Source: an uncultured Lachnospiraceae bacterium (GTDB lineage: Bacteria > Bacillota > Clostridia > Lachnospirales > Lachnospiraceae). From it: a DNA stretch of 64,000 nucleotides. The stretch covers positions 53,873 to 117,872 of the forward strand of contig CAJTSB010000007.1 in assembly GCA_910578825.1 (NCBI GenBank). The letters run 5' to 3'. Shown piece by piece: positions 8,743-17,356 of the stretch (its first letter is position 1; every line of letters starts with the position of its first letter). The notes below the pieces were generated by a model that worked only from the letters and a program-made list of their open reading frames with translations, did not search any database and was not told the DNA's origin. The translations under genes and the position numbers were made by a program.

Positions 8743-10614
8743 TTAGAATTCATCTTCCGCAAAATAATAATATCTGTCCTGCGCCTCTTCCAGTTCCAGT
8801 TTCACATTAGCCTCTGTCGCTGTAATCAGAAACGCACCATCCTCTATCTTCTCAAACTCCGCGCCGGTTGCCTGTCTGATATCCTCCCCGTGCGTCCTGA
8901 GAATAAAAAACGCTTCCTTTTCGAAATCAGAAATCTTCACCGAGATGACATTTCCTTCACGTTTCTGTTTATAGTCCAACGCCAGAAATCTGCGGATACG
9001 CGCATTGCTTTCCGCAAGCGTCGTCTTTGCAAATTTACGAAATCTTCTCCAATAGGTGCTTGTGTTTCCGGCAAATTTCCGCGACAGCTTTTCCCAGGAA
9101 TCCTCATCATCAACAGGATGTGCAATCGGATTCACATCAATCTGAATATTGGAATATCCCAATGCCGTCTGAATACTCAACATGCGCAGATTTTCGCTGA
9201 ATGTGTGACTGTAGCCATCACTGATACCGGTCTGCCTTAAAACCGAATTCCACTCATAAGATACAAGCGGTTCCGAGTCCTTATAATCGGAAAAGACCGT
9301 ACGCACCTGATCAAACCGACCTTGTTTTAACGCGCCTTCTACCTCTTCATCCTTCATATTTCCCTGATAAAGTGATAAAATCGCATAGTCAGGCATGACC
9401 TTTTTTAAGAAACTCATATCCCGGTTCAGCTTTTTCGAAAGGTTCACTTCCTCTGTATGCGTCCCCGAAAATCCCCCCTCAATATTCTGCTCCTGAAAAA
9501 GTTTCATATAATAAACCAGTACATTTGCTTCCGGTTCCACACCATCCTCATAATCCATTTGCGGTGTAAGCATACATGTCATTTTGTAATCATTCTGCTG
9601 GGCAACCGATACAAGTCCCGGCCATACAACATCACGGAAGACAGCCTCCAGCGGCTGGCTGTATCGTTTCATCATCTCCGCCTGGTTCTCGTTTGCCAGA
9701 TCCGGAAAGTTAAGAACCACCATATTCTGCGCATTGATTACCGGATAGATATCATAATCTTTCATCTCCAACATCATGGCGCTCAAAATTCCAATACCGC
9801 CATTGCCGGATAAATAATCTGCATTCACCGCAAACGTCATGGCATTTCGGTACTTGTTACGCCAAACTACCGCCGGAAGATTCTGATTCTTCGTAATCAG
9901 ATCCCCCTTGGGCATCATGTAATACTTTTCCATCTCCTCGTCTTCCATCATCCCATGCATATACATTTTCGCACCGCCGGAGATACGGTACCAGGGCATC
10001 ACCAGATCCATATCCTGCTGCGTTTTTTCCATCGTCTCGTCGAGGATATATTCTTTGATCCCCCCAAGCAAAAATCCATCCATCAGCCGGATGCCTTCCA
10101 CCCGGATACTGTCACGAATAATTGCATTGATTCCCAGAATCTGCCTCAGTTTCGGATTTTTGGAGACCTCCGTGACATCCGGAAGATTACAGAAGATTAA
10201 GTTAATGCCCAAATCCGCATACCCTGCCAGTACGGAAATATCCTCTCTCATATTCAGAAATGCGCTGTCAATCAAAACCGCCTCCGGCAGATTTCGGGGA
10301 TTCGGCTGAAATTCCTTAACAGAATGAACACTTTGCAGGCGGCGTTTGCTGTAAACAGCCCATTGTTTTACCACATTTCCGGTAGCATCGTCCTCTTCGT
10401 CCCCGATATAGACCACAAACCTGCTGCTGTCAATCGCGTCGTCCTCCGATACGATGCGAACAGACGCACTCGTAAACCTGGTAGCCGCTGAATCCTCATA
10501 TTCATTTTGCCCATAATTGTTCACCCGGGTTTTGACAACCTCCGGGATCAGGAACATAAATACTACCACCAGCATAATCAGCGTGATGGCAAAAAAGTTT
10601 CTTCGGGAAACCAT
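8743..10614 (-). CDS. DUF2194 (NodB-like) membrane-anchored protein of the Pel locus
   Basis: The product is 623 residues with an N-terminal membrane anchor (residues 6-24, ITLIMLVVVFMFLI), then an extracytoplasmic region. An N-terminal half with an alpha/beta pattern (RFVVYIGDEEDD, NLIFCNLPDVTEV) precedes a segment with MTFAVNADYLSGNGGIG and later GFSGTHTEEV. These resemble degenerate NodB-type deacetylase motifs; DUF2194 is, as I recall, related to that fold. In characterised Pel systems PelA deacetylates and trims the polymer, so this gene may fill that role. That is inference from position and fold. No clear TFDDG metal site is seen. Confidence 0.7.
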   Translation of the reverse strand: MVSRRNFFAITLIMLVVVFMFLIPEVVKTRVNNYGQNEYEDSAATRFTSASVRIVSEDDAIDSSRFVVYIGDEEDDATGNVVKQWAVYSKRRLQSVHSVKEFQPNPRNLPEAVLIDSAFLNMREDISVLAGYADLGINLIFCNLPDVTEVSKNPKLRQILGINAIIRDSIRVEGIRLMDGFLLGGIKEYILDETMEKTQQDMDLVMPWYRISGGAKMYMHGMMEDEEMEKYYMMPKGDLITKNQNLPAVVWRNKYRNAMTFAVNADYLSGNGGIGILSAMMLEMKDYDIYPVINAQNMVVLNFPDLANENQAEMMKRYSQPLEAVFRDVVWPGLVSVAQQNDYKMTCMLTPQMDYEDGVEPEANVLVYYMKLFQEQNIEGGFSGTHTEEVNLSKKLNRDMSFLKKVMPDYAILSLYQGNMKDEEVEGALKQGRFDQVRTVFSDYKDSEPLVSYEWNSVLRQTGISDGYSHTFSENLRMLSIQTALGYSNIQIDVNPIAHPVDDEDSWEKLSRKFAGNTSTYWRRFRKFAKTTLAESNARIRRFLALDYKQKREGNVISVKISDFEKEAFFILRTHGEDIRQATGAEFEKIEDGAFLITATEANVKLELEEAQDRYYYFAEDEF

Positions 10615-10638
10615 ACGAAAACCTCCACCACTGCGCCA

Positions 10639-13101
10639 TTACTCTCCTACGTCTATCGCAAAATTAAATGGCCGGTATAAATCCTGCTCTACACAATAAC
10701 ACACAAAATTGTCAGACTCGTAATATACTTTTACATCCGTAGGATACAGTTTTGCAAACTCCTGCGCCCACTCATAAAGTTTTGACATCTCAATCAGACG
10801 GTTCACGCCCTGATACATAAATATCCCGGAACTTGCCGGCAACGGCTCCTGCGCATATATTTTATCTATCTCCGGCTCATCGCCTCGGTATGCCCTGCCA
10901 TACATAATCGGAATCTTTTCAATGAAAAAATAAACCTTTGATGTAGGAATCGTAATGGAATGTGTTCTTCCCTTGCGCTCCAGATCCTTCAAAAATGTAT
11001 GTACTTCATGATGATACCCGTAATCTTCCCCCATACGCAGTTCATCGTTGGCGGAACAGATTGTCCAGGTAAAATCCTTGTTGTCATGTATGATATTCGT
11101 CAGACAGAGAATCGCCTCATTCGTCTGCAATGCCTGCCGCACAGGCGGGGTACGAAACCATCCCTGAAAATAGCAGGATATGACTATTGTCGCCAAAACG
11201 GCCAGCGATGCTGTATGCAAAATCCATTTTTTCTTAAACCTGCCAAGGAAGAGCTGCAATACACTGTCCACGCACAGGCTCCACACCGCCGCAAGGACAT
11301 ATGCATAGAAAATACATGTTCGAATGGCATCCATAAGCGTCGGGAGTCCCAGCCGGGAAGACGCCTGCAATACGGAGAGCGCTACCATTCCAGCAGAAAG
11401 TGAAAGGCATCTCGCCGCATAATCTGTCTGCCGTACGACAAAAAACAACAGTGATATCACCGCAAGGAACACGATCGAGCCTATCAGCAACATCTGAAAA
11501 AACGGATAACTGTCCAAAATGATATAAATTTTCATGGCGCCCCAAAAAGCCGCCACTGCCGACTGAATTTTGGATACGATTTTTTCAGGGAATGATTTCT
11601 GATGGCTGGCAACGCCCTGTCCGGTTGATGCATCCGTCCCATCCATTGTTGCGCCATCCGTACCGCCTGCAGTCTGATCCGTCCCATTCTGTCCCGTCGC
11701 ATCTTCTTGTGTCCCCTCAGAATCATCCTGCGCCGGTACCGTCTGTATCACCTCTTTATTATTTTCTCCGGAAATTACCTTCATTCCCCATCCCAGAGAA
11801 CCTTGCAGCGGCGTACCCATCAAAAACGCAATCACCATCGGAAGTATTGCTATTACAATGGAAAGAATCCCTGCAAGCATGACTTTTCCAAGATATTTTG
11901 GTCGAAACAGGCGGAAACAATAACCGCAGGCAACGCCGATACACAGCAACCCCGCAATCATGGTATCGTAAAAATGGGCAGATAACGTCATGCCAAAACT
12001 GATGGCAAAACCTGCCAGAATCCAGAACTCTTCCTTCCGAGCCTCCACATCTGTTTTCACGGACTCTTCACCTTCTGCCTTTAGTTCTGTCTTAACTATC
12101 CCGTCTTCCTCAATTCGGATCAGGCTCTCTTCGCTCAAAGGCATCATTTCTTCGTCTTCCACCGCCGTCTCCAACTCTGCCTTCGCGTTTCTTTTGTCCA
12201 TTTCCCTTTTCTTTTTCTTCTCAAAAAAGACAAACAGGAAATAAATGGATGGCAAAATAAATATCATGCCAAACTCCTGTGGCAGCGAACTGAAATAACG
12301 AATATATGTGTTTTCTCCGAATATTCCCAGAAATACATAGGCAAACACGCCTGCGTACGGCGCATACTTTGATTTGCAACAATATTTGATAAATGCCAGC
12401 AGGACATAATGGATCATCAGGTTCTGCACGAAACAGAATACCCGAAACAGGACATACGTGGGTATGGCAAATACCTCATGCAGATAGTAGATAACACAGT
12501 GAAAGCCAAAGGGATAGACGCCCGCAACAAACATCCGGTTCTTACCAAGATAATTGACCCAATAGTTGTGTACCGGCAAATCGGACTCGCAATAGCCAAA
12601 ATACGCCAAAAGATTTGTGCCGTATACATAACACAACCCTGCCGTCAACGCCGCAACCAGAAGTATATCAATGATATTTGCGCGAATATGCCGAAACAGG
12701 GCGCACACAGCTTTTTTGAGTAATCTCCAGATTTCTCCCCGGACACGCCGCAGAAACAGCCGAACTCCAAACTGCCCGCCTGCAAGCCGCTCCAGATAAT
12801 CAAAACCGCCATGCAGCATGTCCACCGGTTTCTTTTTATGAAGGACTATATAAATTGCTGCCCACGGAAAAATGGTAAAAAGAATCAATGTCACACGATT
12901 CGAAATATGCAAAAGCTCCAGAACAGATACCAGATTCATCATATAAAAATTTCCGACCATCTGATACACCATAAACCGTTCACAGAATCTTAGGTTCTGT
13001 ATTTTCCGATACAGCAGTATCGCCGGAAGGACAAACGTCATCGTAAGATATGCCGTCAGGATGCCAGCCACCTGTATAATTGTCAAAACCTCCATTGACA
13101 C
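10639..13101 (-). CDS. Large polytopic membrane protein of the Pel locus, function unknown
   Basis: The protein is about 820 residues with many hydrophobic helices, arranged like GT-C-type glycosyltransferases or polymer export proteins, but I recognise no family motif with certainty. There is an acidic/basic cytoplasmic loop around residues 300-365 (starting KKKKREMDKRNAK) and a Thr/Gly/Asp-rich low-complexity extracellular loop around 470-520 (GTDQTAGGTDGATMDG). The last 150 residues are soluble. AGGAGG stands 8 nt before a GTG at 13101, which I prefer to the ATGs at 13107 and 13110. It sits between pelE and the DUF2194 gene, where PelA or PelB functions would be expected. Confidence 0.7.
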   Translation of the reverse strand: MSMEVLTIIQVAGILTAYLTMTFVLPAILLYRKIQNLRFCERFMVYQMVGNFYMMNLVSVLELLHISNRVTLILFTIFPWAAIYIVLHKKKPVDMLHGGFDYLERLAGGQFGVRLFLRRVRGEIWRLLKKAVCALFRHIRANIIDILLVAALTAGLCYVYGTNLLAYFGYCESDLPVHNYWVNYLGKNRMFVAGVYPFGFHCVIYYLHEVFAIPTYVLFRVFCFVQNLMIHYVLLAFIKYCCKSKYAPYAGVFAYVFLGIFGENTYIRYFSSLPQEFGMIFILPSIYFLFVFFEKKKKREMDKRNAKAELETAVEDEEMMPLSEESLIRIEEDGIVKTELKAEGEESVKTDVEARKEEFWILAGFAISFGMTLSAHFYDTMIAGLLCIGVACGYCFRLFRPKYLGKVMLAGILSIVIAILPMVIAFLMGTPLQGSLGWGMKVISGENNKEVIQTVPAQDDSEGTQEDATGQNGTDQTAGGTDGATMDGTDASTGQGVASHQKSFPEKIVSKIQSAVAAFWGAMKIYIILDSYPFFQMLLIGSIVFLAVISLLFFVVRQTDYAARCLSLSAGMVALSVLQASSRLGLPTLMDAIRTCIFYAYVLAAVWSLCVDSVLQLFLGRFKKKWILHTASLAVLATIVISCYFQGWFRTPPVRQALQTNEAILCLTNIIHDNKDFTWTICSANDELRMGEDYGYHHEVHTFLKDLERKGRTHSITIPTSKVYFFIEKIPIMYGRAYRGDEPEIDKIYAQEPLPASSGIFMYQGVNRLIEMSKLYEWAQEFAKLYPTDVKVYYESDNFVCYCVEQDLYRPFNFAIDVGE

Positions 13102-13113
13102 TGCCATCACCTC

Positions 13114-14139
13114 CTAACCAAAAGTACGAATCAACGCTAACGTCTCTTTGTCAATTACAATACTGGATTGTTTCAATGCCTCTAACGTCTCAAAGAATTT
13201 CTCCTTATTCTCGGCTGTAAAATATAGTTTGAGCTTACACGTATAACTGGAAAGTTCTTCCGGATACTGCTGCGCTGCCCGCATACACCATGTTTCCATA
13301 GTTTCAAAATCTCTCACATCCAGCAGGCGCAGGCAGATCCATTCATAATACTGGCTTGTAAACCGATGCGGACCCTTTCGAAACAGACTTTCAGCCACAT
13401 CGACAAACTTCCTGACCATGTTCTGCTGTTCCATATCGGTAAAGACTTTTTGCTCCAGCATTCCATTCATATAAGGAATCAGATAATATTCACAGTCCGT
13501 CTCATCCTCTTCCTCATCCTCAATCTCCCGCCACATTTTCTGCACATTGCCACGGAAGTCATTTAACTCATCCTGAAGAACCGAGGCTGCATAATGCGAG
13601 GTTTCCGAATCCTGGCTGTTTAACGCCAGGGAAATCGCTGCCAGCGAATTGTGGACGTCACCGCGGATGACATTGAGCATCAGTCCGCGCAAACTCTCTT
13701 TATCGCTGACTGCAAGGGCTTCTTCCAGAGGCGCGATATTCCTCTCCCGCTCCTCGTCGGCACGCTCGTTCGTGCGCACGCGCTCCTTACTGAAAATAAC
13801 GTCTTCCAGTTGCACATCCTGTCGAAATACAAATCGAAACAGAAGATGTCCCACGCCAAAGAAAATCAGACCTGCCACCGGACAGAGCAGCATAATAACA
13901 AACTTCATGATATATACGATCCTGCCGTCTTTCAGCAGTCGCCTTTCTTCCTGCTCTTTTTCTCCTGCGCCTTCCTCTCCCGCGTCATCCTCTTCTTTGG
14001 TCTTTTCTGGTATCGTATCTTTTTCTGCCTCCTTTGCCTCGCAGCGCCTGACATACATAAGACCAAACAACAGATACAGAAAAGATATCGCTGCATTGAC
14101 CAGAAGGATACAGCAGAAAAAAATTTCCTTCATCGTCAT
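13114..14139 (-). CDS. pelE: PelE-like protein: two membrane helices plus TPR-like domain
   Basis: The product is 341 residues: an N-terminal helix (FFCCILLVNAAISFLYLLFG), a charged acidic linker rich in Glu/Lys (residues 35-72), and a second hydrophobic segment (MKFVIMLLCPVAGLIFFGVG). An all-helical cytosolic region (about 130-341) has spaced Leu/Ala heptads like tetratricopeptide repeats. Two helices followed by TPRs is the known layout of PelE, which bridges PelD and the synthase. The start overlaps the stop of pelD by 4 bp. Sequence identity to known PelE cannot be judged here, so the call rests on layout and position. Confidence 0.65.
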   Translation of the reverse strand: MTMKEIFFCCILLVNAAISFLYLLFGLMYVRRCEAKEAEKDTIPEKTKEEDDAGEEGAGEKEQEERRLLKDGRIVYIMKFVIMLLCPVAGLIFFGVGHLLFRFVFRQDVQLEDVIFSKERVRTNERADEERERNIAPLEEALAVSDKESLRGLMLNVIRGDVHNSLAAISLALNSQDSETSHYAASVLQDELNDFRGNVQKMWREIEDEEEDETDCEYYLIPYMNGMLEQKVFTDMEQQNMVRKFVDVAESLFRKGPHRFTSQYYEWICLRLLDVRDFETMETWCMRAAQQYPEELSSYTCKLKLYFTAENKEKFFETLEALKQSSIVIDKETLALIRTFG

Positions 14140-16334
14140 AACCCTATATCCTCCCGAATGACACTTTTATATCCAGTGTTCGCAAAACGCCGAATGACAT
14201 AATCCGCATCTTTACTGTCTGTATTCGACAACAAAGCATAAAGCTTTCCGTCTGATAATTTGCCTATGTAATCACTCTGTCGCATCAATTTGGCTAATTC
14301 ATCGCCACACTTTTCCAAATTTTTGCCGCCTAAATCGATTTCCAGAATCGTACACTCCGTAAGCCCCTTATTCTTTGCTGTCACATATGCTTTTGCCAGG
14401 GATTCAAACGCATCCGTCTCCAATACTTTTGTGCCTTCCAGATAACGCTGCTGCTCCAACGCGTCCAGGTAACGGTTGGCGCGCAGTACCGCATTCTGAA
14501 TCAGATAGCCGATGATAATCAGCATATTTGCCTGACTCAGCGTCATGCGCTCCCAGGGAATGCCCCAGACCATGAGAATTAACTGCATTTCATCCTCTGC
14601 AAAGATGGCGTCCGCCATCAGAGGGTACTGCGGATCCATATTGCGATTGATATATACTCTCTTCTCTTTCAACAGATTGTACATATCCTCCATCTTTGTA
14701 TATTCTATGGAGTTTCCCAACTCCCTTGCTTTTGGCGATGTCGCAGAAAAAAGACGGGCATAAGACCGGTTCGCGATCGTATAGATTGCCACATCCTTGC
14801 TGTCCACCAGCCGCGCAAGGATTTCCGCCGCGTAAAACAAGACTTCCGACGGCTCATATTGATCCAGGCTGGACGTTATCTCATAGATTTTGCCAAAGCT
14901 GTCGTTCTGATTGACGAGCTGCACTTCCAACATATTCTTAATGCGGATATTACTGGTATTGATATCCTGAATGTCGTCCAACTGGGTTACCATATACTGC
15001 ACTTCATGTTTATTTTCATTACGGATAGTACGCAGACGGTCTTTCATATAACCAACGGCAAGACCAAGGATAAACAACTGCGCAATCCACACATAGGTAT
15101 TGTAGTCAAGCAAAACATCTAAACTACTACGGTTATACATTTGCCGGAAACAGTATCCACCCACTGCCAATACGGCGGAAAATGTCGCCTGCTGCTGCCC
15201 GTATACAATCGCAAACAACAGAACGTACAGAAGATAGAAATCCAGATTTGCAAAATAGCGGCTCCCAACCGCCCGGTTATTCAACATAAAGAACGGAATA
15301 AAACAGATCATATTTTCAATAAATGGAATCAGCGCTTCAAAAATGACGCGCATGGTCTGACGCCAGTTTCGATTTCGTTTGCCCCTGACGTCCTCGAGAT
15401 TAATAAAACTGGAACTGTATCGTTTGATATATTTTGCCATTTTGACGGCAACCTCATCAATATGATGAAAAATCGTCAGCCCGAATTCACTGGCAAACGC
15501 GCCGTTATCCAGAACCAGGCGAACCGGACTGCCAACCGTATTATCTATGATGGACACATCCTGCCCCATCTCCGGCTGAATCTTGTTCGCCAGATCCATC
15601 TCATTGGTTTCTTCTCCGGAAGAAATATGGTATAAATCACGTTTGGGTTCCGGTGCTGCCGCAACCTTATAAACCGCTTCCACAGCATCGTTTACATATA
15701 ATAATGAAAATATCTTATTGGCATTGGCCTGAATATATCCTGTCTCAACAGCCTCAATACACATTTTTGCACATATATTCGATTCTATGATTGTCTGCCT
15801 GCTGCCGAATTCCCTTTCCGGCATCATATAAAGATGATCCATACGCAAAATTACAGTATCTACGCCCATTGTCTGCCTGTAATTGCGGCAGACGTCCTCT
15901 CCCTGTGAGATTGCGACGCTGCGGAAACTATATGCGGAAGTCTCCTCTCTCTCATCAATGTTATTGGCAAAAGATTGTGAATACACCTCTGAAGAGGAAA
16001 GGTAAATGAAACGCCCGCCTTTGAGCATGGAAAAAGAAGTCAAGACGTTCTGCAGCGCAGTCTGATACCGCACAGACTCCTTGCGCGGGTCACTCCAGTC
16101 AAAATTATAGTCATACACACCTAAAAATATCGTGACGTCGGGACGGATACTGTCAAAAATCTCTTTCAGGCAATCGCTATCATAAGGAAACCGATATTTC
16201 TCATAGGCATTCTTATAACTTCCAACCTGATTCTTATTTCCCGTCAACACATAGCAACGATGACCTTCCTTATTCATCTTGTTAATCATCGTCCGCATCA
16301 ATTCATTGTCACTGCCGACCAATAATACTTCCAT
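14136..16334 (-). CDS. pelD: SDR-PelD fusion: c-di-GMP receptor of the Pel locus
   Basis: The 732-residue protein has four parts. Residues 1-310 form an extended SDR/epimerase-like domain (MEVLLVGSDNELM, FIYLSSSEVYSQ at 110-120). Residues about 325-440 hold roughly four membrane helices. A GAF domain spans about 465-625, and a degenerate GGDEF domain spans about 640-732. The c-di-GMP inhibitory-site motif RxxD is kept as RQSD (685-688), and five residues later the catalytic GGDEF is replaced by SDGKL (694-698). That is the PelD pattern: a receptor, not a cyclase. The SDR part lacks a clear GxxGxxG and YxxxK. It follows the PqqD gene and overlaps pelE by 4 bp. Confidence 0.85.
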   Translation of the reverse strand: MEVLLVGSDNELMRTMINKMNKEGHRCYVLTGNKNQVGSYKNAYEKYRFPYDSDCLKEIFDSIRPDVTIFLGVYDYNFDWSDPRKESVRYQTALQNVLTSFSMLKGGRFIYLSSSEVYSQSFANNIDEREETSAYSFRSVAISQGEDVCRNYRQTMGVDTVILRMDHLYMMPEREFGSRQTIIESNICAKMCIEAVETGYIQANANKIFSLLYVNDAVEAVYKVAAAPEPKRDLYHISSGEETNEMDLANKIQPEMGQDVSIIDNTVGSPVRLVLDNGAFASEFGLTIFHHIDEVAVKMAKYIKRYSSSFINLEDVRGKRNRNWRQTMRVIFEALIPFIENMICFIPFFMLNNRAVGSRYFANLDFYLLYVLLFAIVYGQQQATFSAVLAVGGYCFRQMYNRSSLDVLLDYNTYVWIAQLFILGLAVGYMKDRLRTIRNENKHEVQYMVTQLDDIQDINTSNIRIKNMLEVQLVNQNDSFGKIYEITSSLDQYEPSEVLFYAAEILARLVDSKDVAIYTIANRSYARLFSATSPKARELGNSIEYTKMEDMYNLLKEKRVYINRNMDPQYPLMADAIFAEDEMQLILMVWGIPWERMTLSQANMLIIIGYLIQNAVLRANRYLDALEQQRYLEGTKVLETDAFESLAKAYVTAKNKGLTECTILEIDLGGKNLEKCGDELAKLMRQSDYIGKLSDGKLYALLSNTDSKDADYVIRRFANTGYKSVIREDIGL

Positions 16335-16352
16335 ATCTACCTCACTTAGCTC

Positions 16353-16631
16353 CTATGTCTGTCCGCTTGCCGTGGGGACTTTGACCCCTGCGGTTTCCAG
16401 CCCTGCGAAGAAATGCCGGACGTCCTCTTTCACCGTCTCCACATCCATTTCGTACTGCTCTGCCAGGTATTCCGCTATCTTCGAAATATCCCATCCCTGG
16501 CTGGCAAGCTCCCAAATCTTCGCACCGCTTTCGTTAAGTTCGATTGGTTCTATATAATATTTCCCTGATTGTTCCATATCCAGCAGCCAATAACTCCCCG
16601 CCGCTTTCCTGATTCTATATCTGGCACTCAC
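16353..16631 (-). CDS. PqqD-family small protein
   Basis: A 92-residue protein with the PqqD winged-helix pattern: beta strands at YRIRKAAGSYWLLD and KYYIEPIELNESGAKIWEL, then helices WDISKIAEYLAEQY and VETVKEDVRHFFAGLETAG. PqqD domains bind leader peptides of ribosomal peptides, although many free-standing copies in Clostridia have no known client. The start is a GTG at 16631 with GAGG 8 nt upstream; the nearby ATG is out of frame. The gene lies 27 bp after the S26-type peptidase gene and 18 bp before pelD, so all three are likely cotranscribed. No RiPP precursor or radical-SAM enzyme is visible. Confidence 0.82.
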   Translation of the reverse strand: MSARYRIRKAAGSYWLLDMEQSGKYYIEPIELNESGAKIWELASQGWDISKIAEYLAEQYEMDVETVKEDVRHFFAGLETAGVKVPTASGQT

Positions 16632-16658
16632 CCATATTACCTCGAAATTAATTTATCG

Positions 16659-17108
16659 TTATCTGCGACTGAACCGTTTGCAGCAGCATTTTATGAAATG
16701 TACCGCTACCGCAATCTTATGGCGGAACGGCCGCATCCACAGCCAGACAGCAGCATATAGACGATAGGGAAAATGTCGAACAGAAATATACTTGTCCTTT
16801 CGCACAAATCCAACCAGCCTGCCGCGCATTTGCTCTATGCGCAGCGGTCCTTCTATCTCTGTCTGATTATCCCCGACCAGATATAACCCCTCCTGCCTCA
16901 CCCGCCAAATACGGTGTAGCACCAGGATACTGCCATCTCTCCGATAGAGAACGACATCGCCTCGTTTCGGCTGCTCCCCCTCAAACGGCACAAGAATCAC
17001 ACTGTCTCTGCCAGGCATGAGCATTGGATACATACTGTAGCCATTTACCATTGTCTGAACTGTTTTTCCATCCCGCAACAACTGCTCAATATCTGCTTTC
17101 GACTCCAT
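16659..17108 (-). CDS. S24/S26-family (signal peptidase-like) protein
   Basis: The 149-residue product has the peptidase S26/S24 core: MVNGYSMYPMLMPGRDSV with the candidate nucleophile Ser25, KRGDVVLYRR, and ILVLHRIWRV with His65 where bacterial signal peptidases have Lys. A Ser/His pair is typical of the SipW and eukaryotic ER type. LVGDNQTEIEGP matches the conserved GDN box. A C-terminal hydrophobic/aromatic stretch (RLYAAVWLWMRPF) may bind the membrane. It is the first gene of the minus-strand run. Its substrate is unknown; the neighbouring PqqD gene suggests it processes a peptide or protein. Confidence 0.8.
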   Translation of the reverse strand: MESKADIEQLLRDGKTVQTMVNGYSMYPMLMPGRDSVILVPFEGEQPKRGDVVLYRRDGSILVLHRIWRVRQEGLYLVGDNQTEIEGPLRIEQMRGRLVGFVRKDKYISVRHFPYRLYAAVWLWMRPFRHKIAVAVHFIKCCCKRFSRR

Positions 17109-17356
17109 GTTTCATTCCCGCCATACGGTTATAAACCATGCCCATATTTTAATCCGGGCTGGTAATTATAACCTGATTTTCGTAAATTTCCTATATAATA
17201 TATCATTATAGCACTTTTTACAGGGAAATGCTATAATTATTATATGGCATGAGGCGAGTTCCACAAAAAAGGGAAATATTTCTGCCTCCAATCGGTTCCA
17301 TTGAAATAAATAAATTTATGCTTTATATATCTATTCAGCCACAGAAAGGATTTCTT

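Noticed and set aside
13649..14202. 170- and 183-codon plus-strand frames opposite pelE
   Set aside because: They are low-complexity Ser/Arg- or Phe-rich shadows of the PelE-like gene with no start signal.
17109..17356. Possible RiPP precursor between the S26/PqqD and HprK-like genes
   Set aside because: The region is A/T-rich with promoter-like boxes but no short frame with a ribosome binding site and a leader-core pattern.
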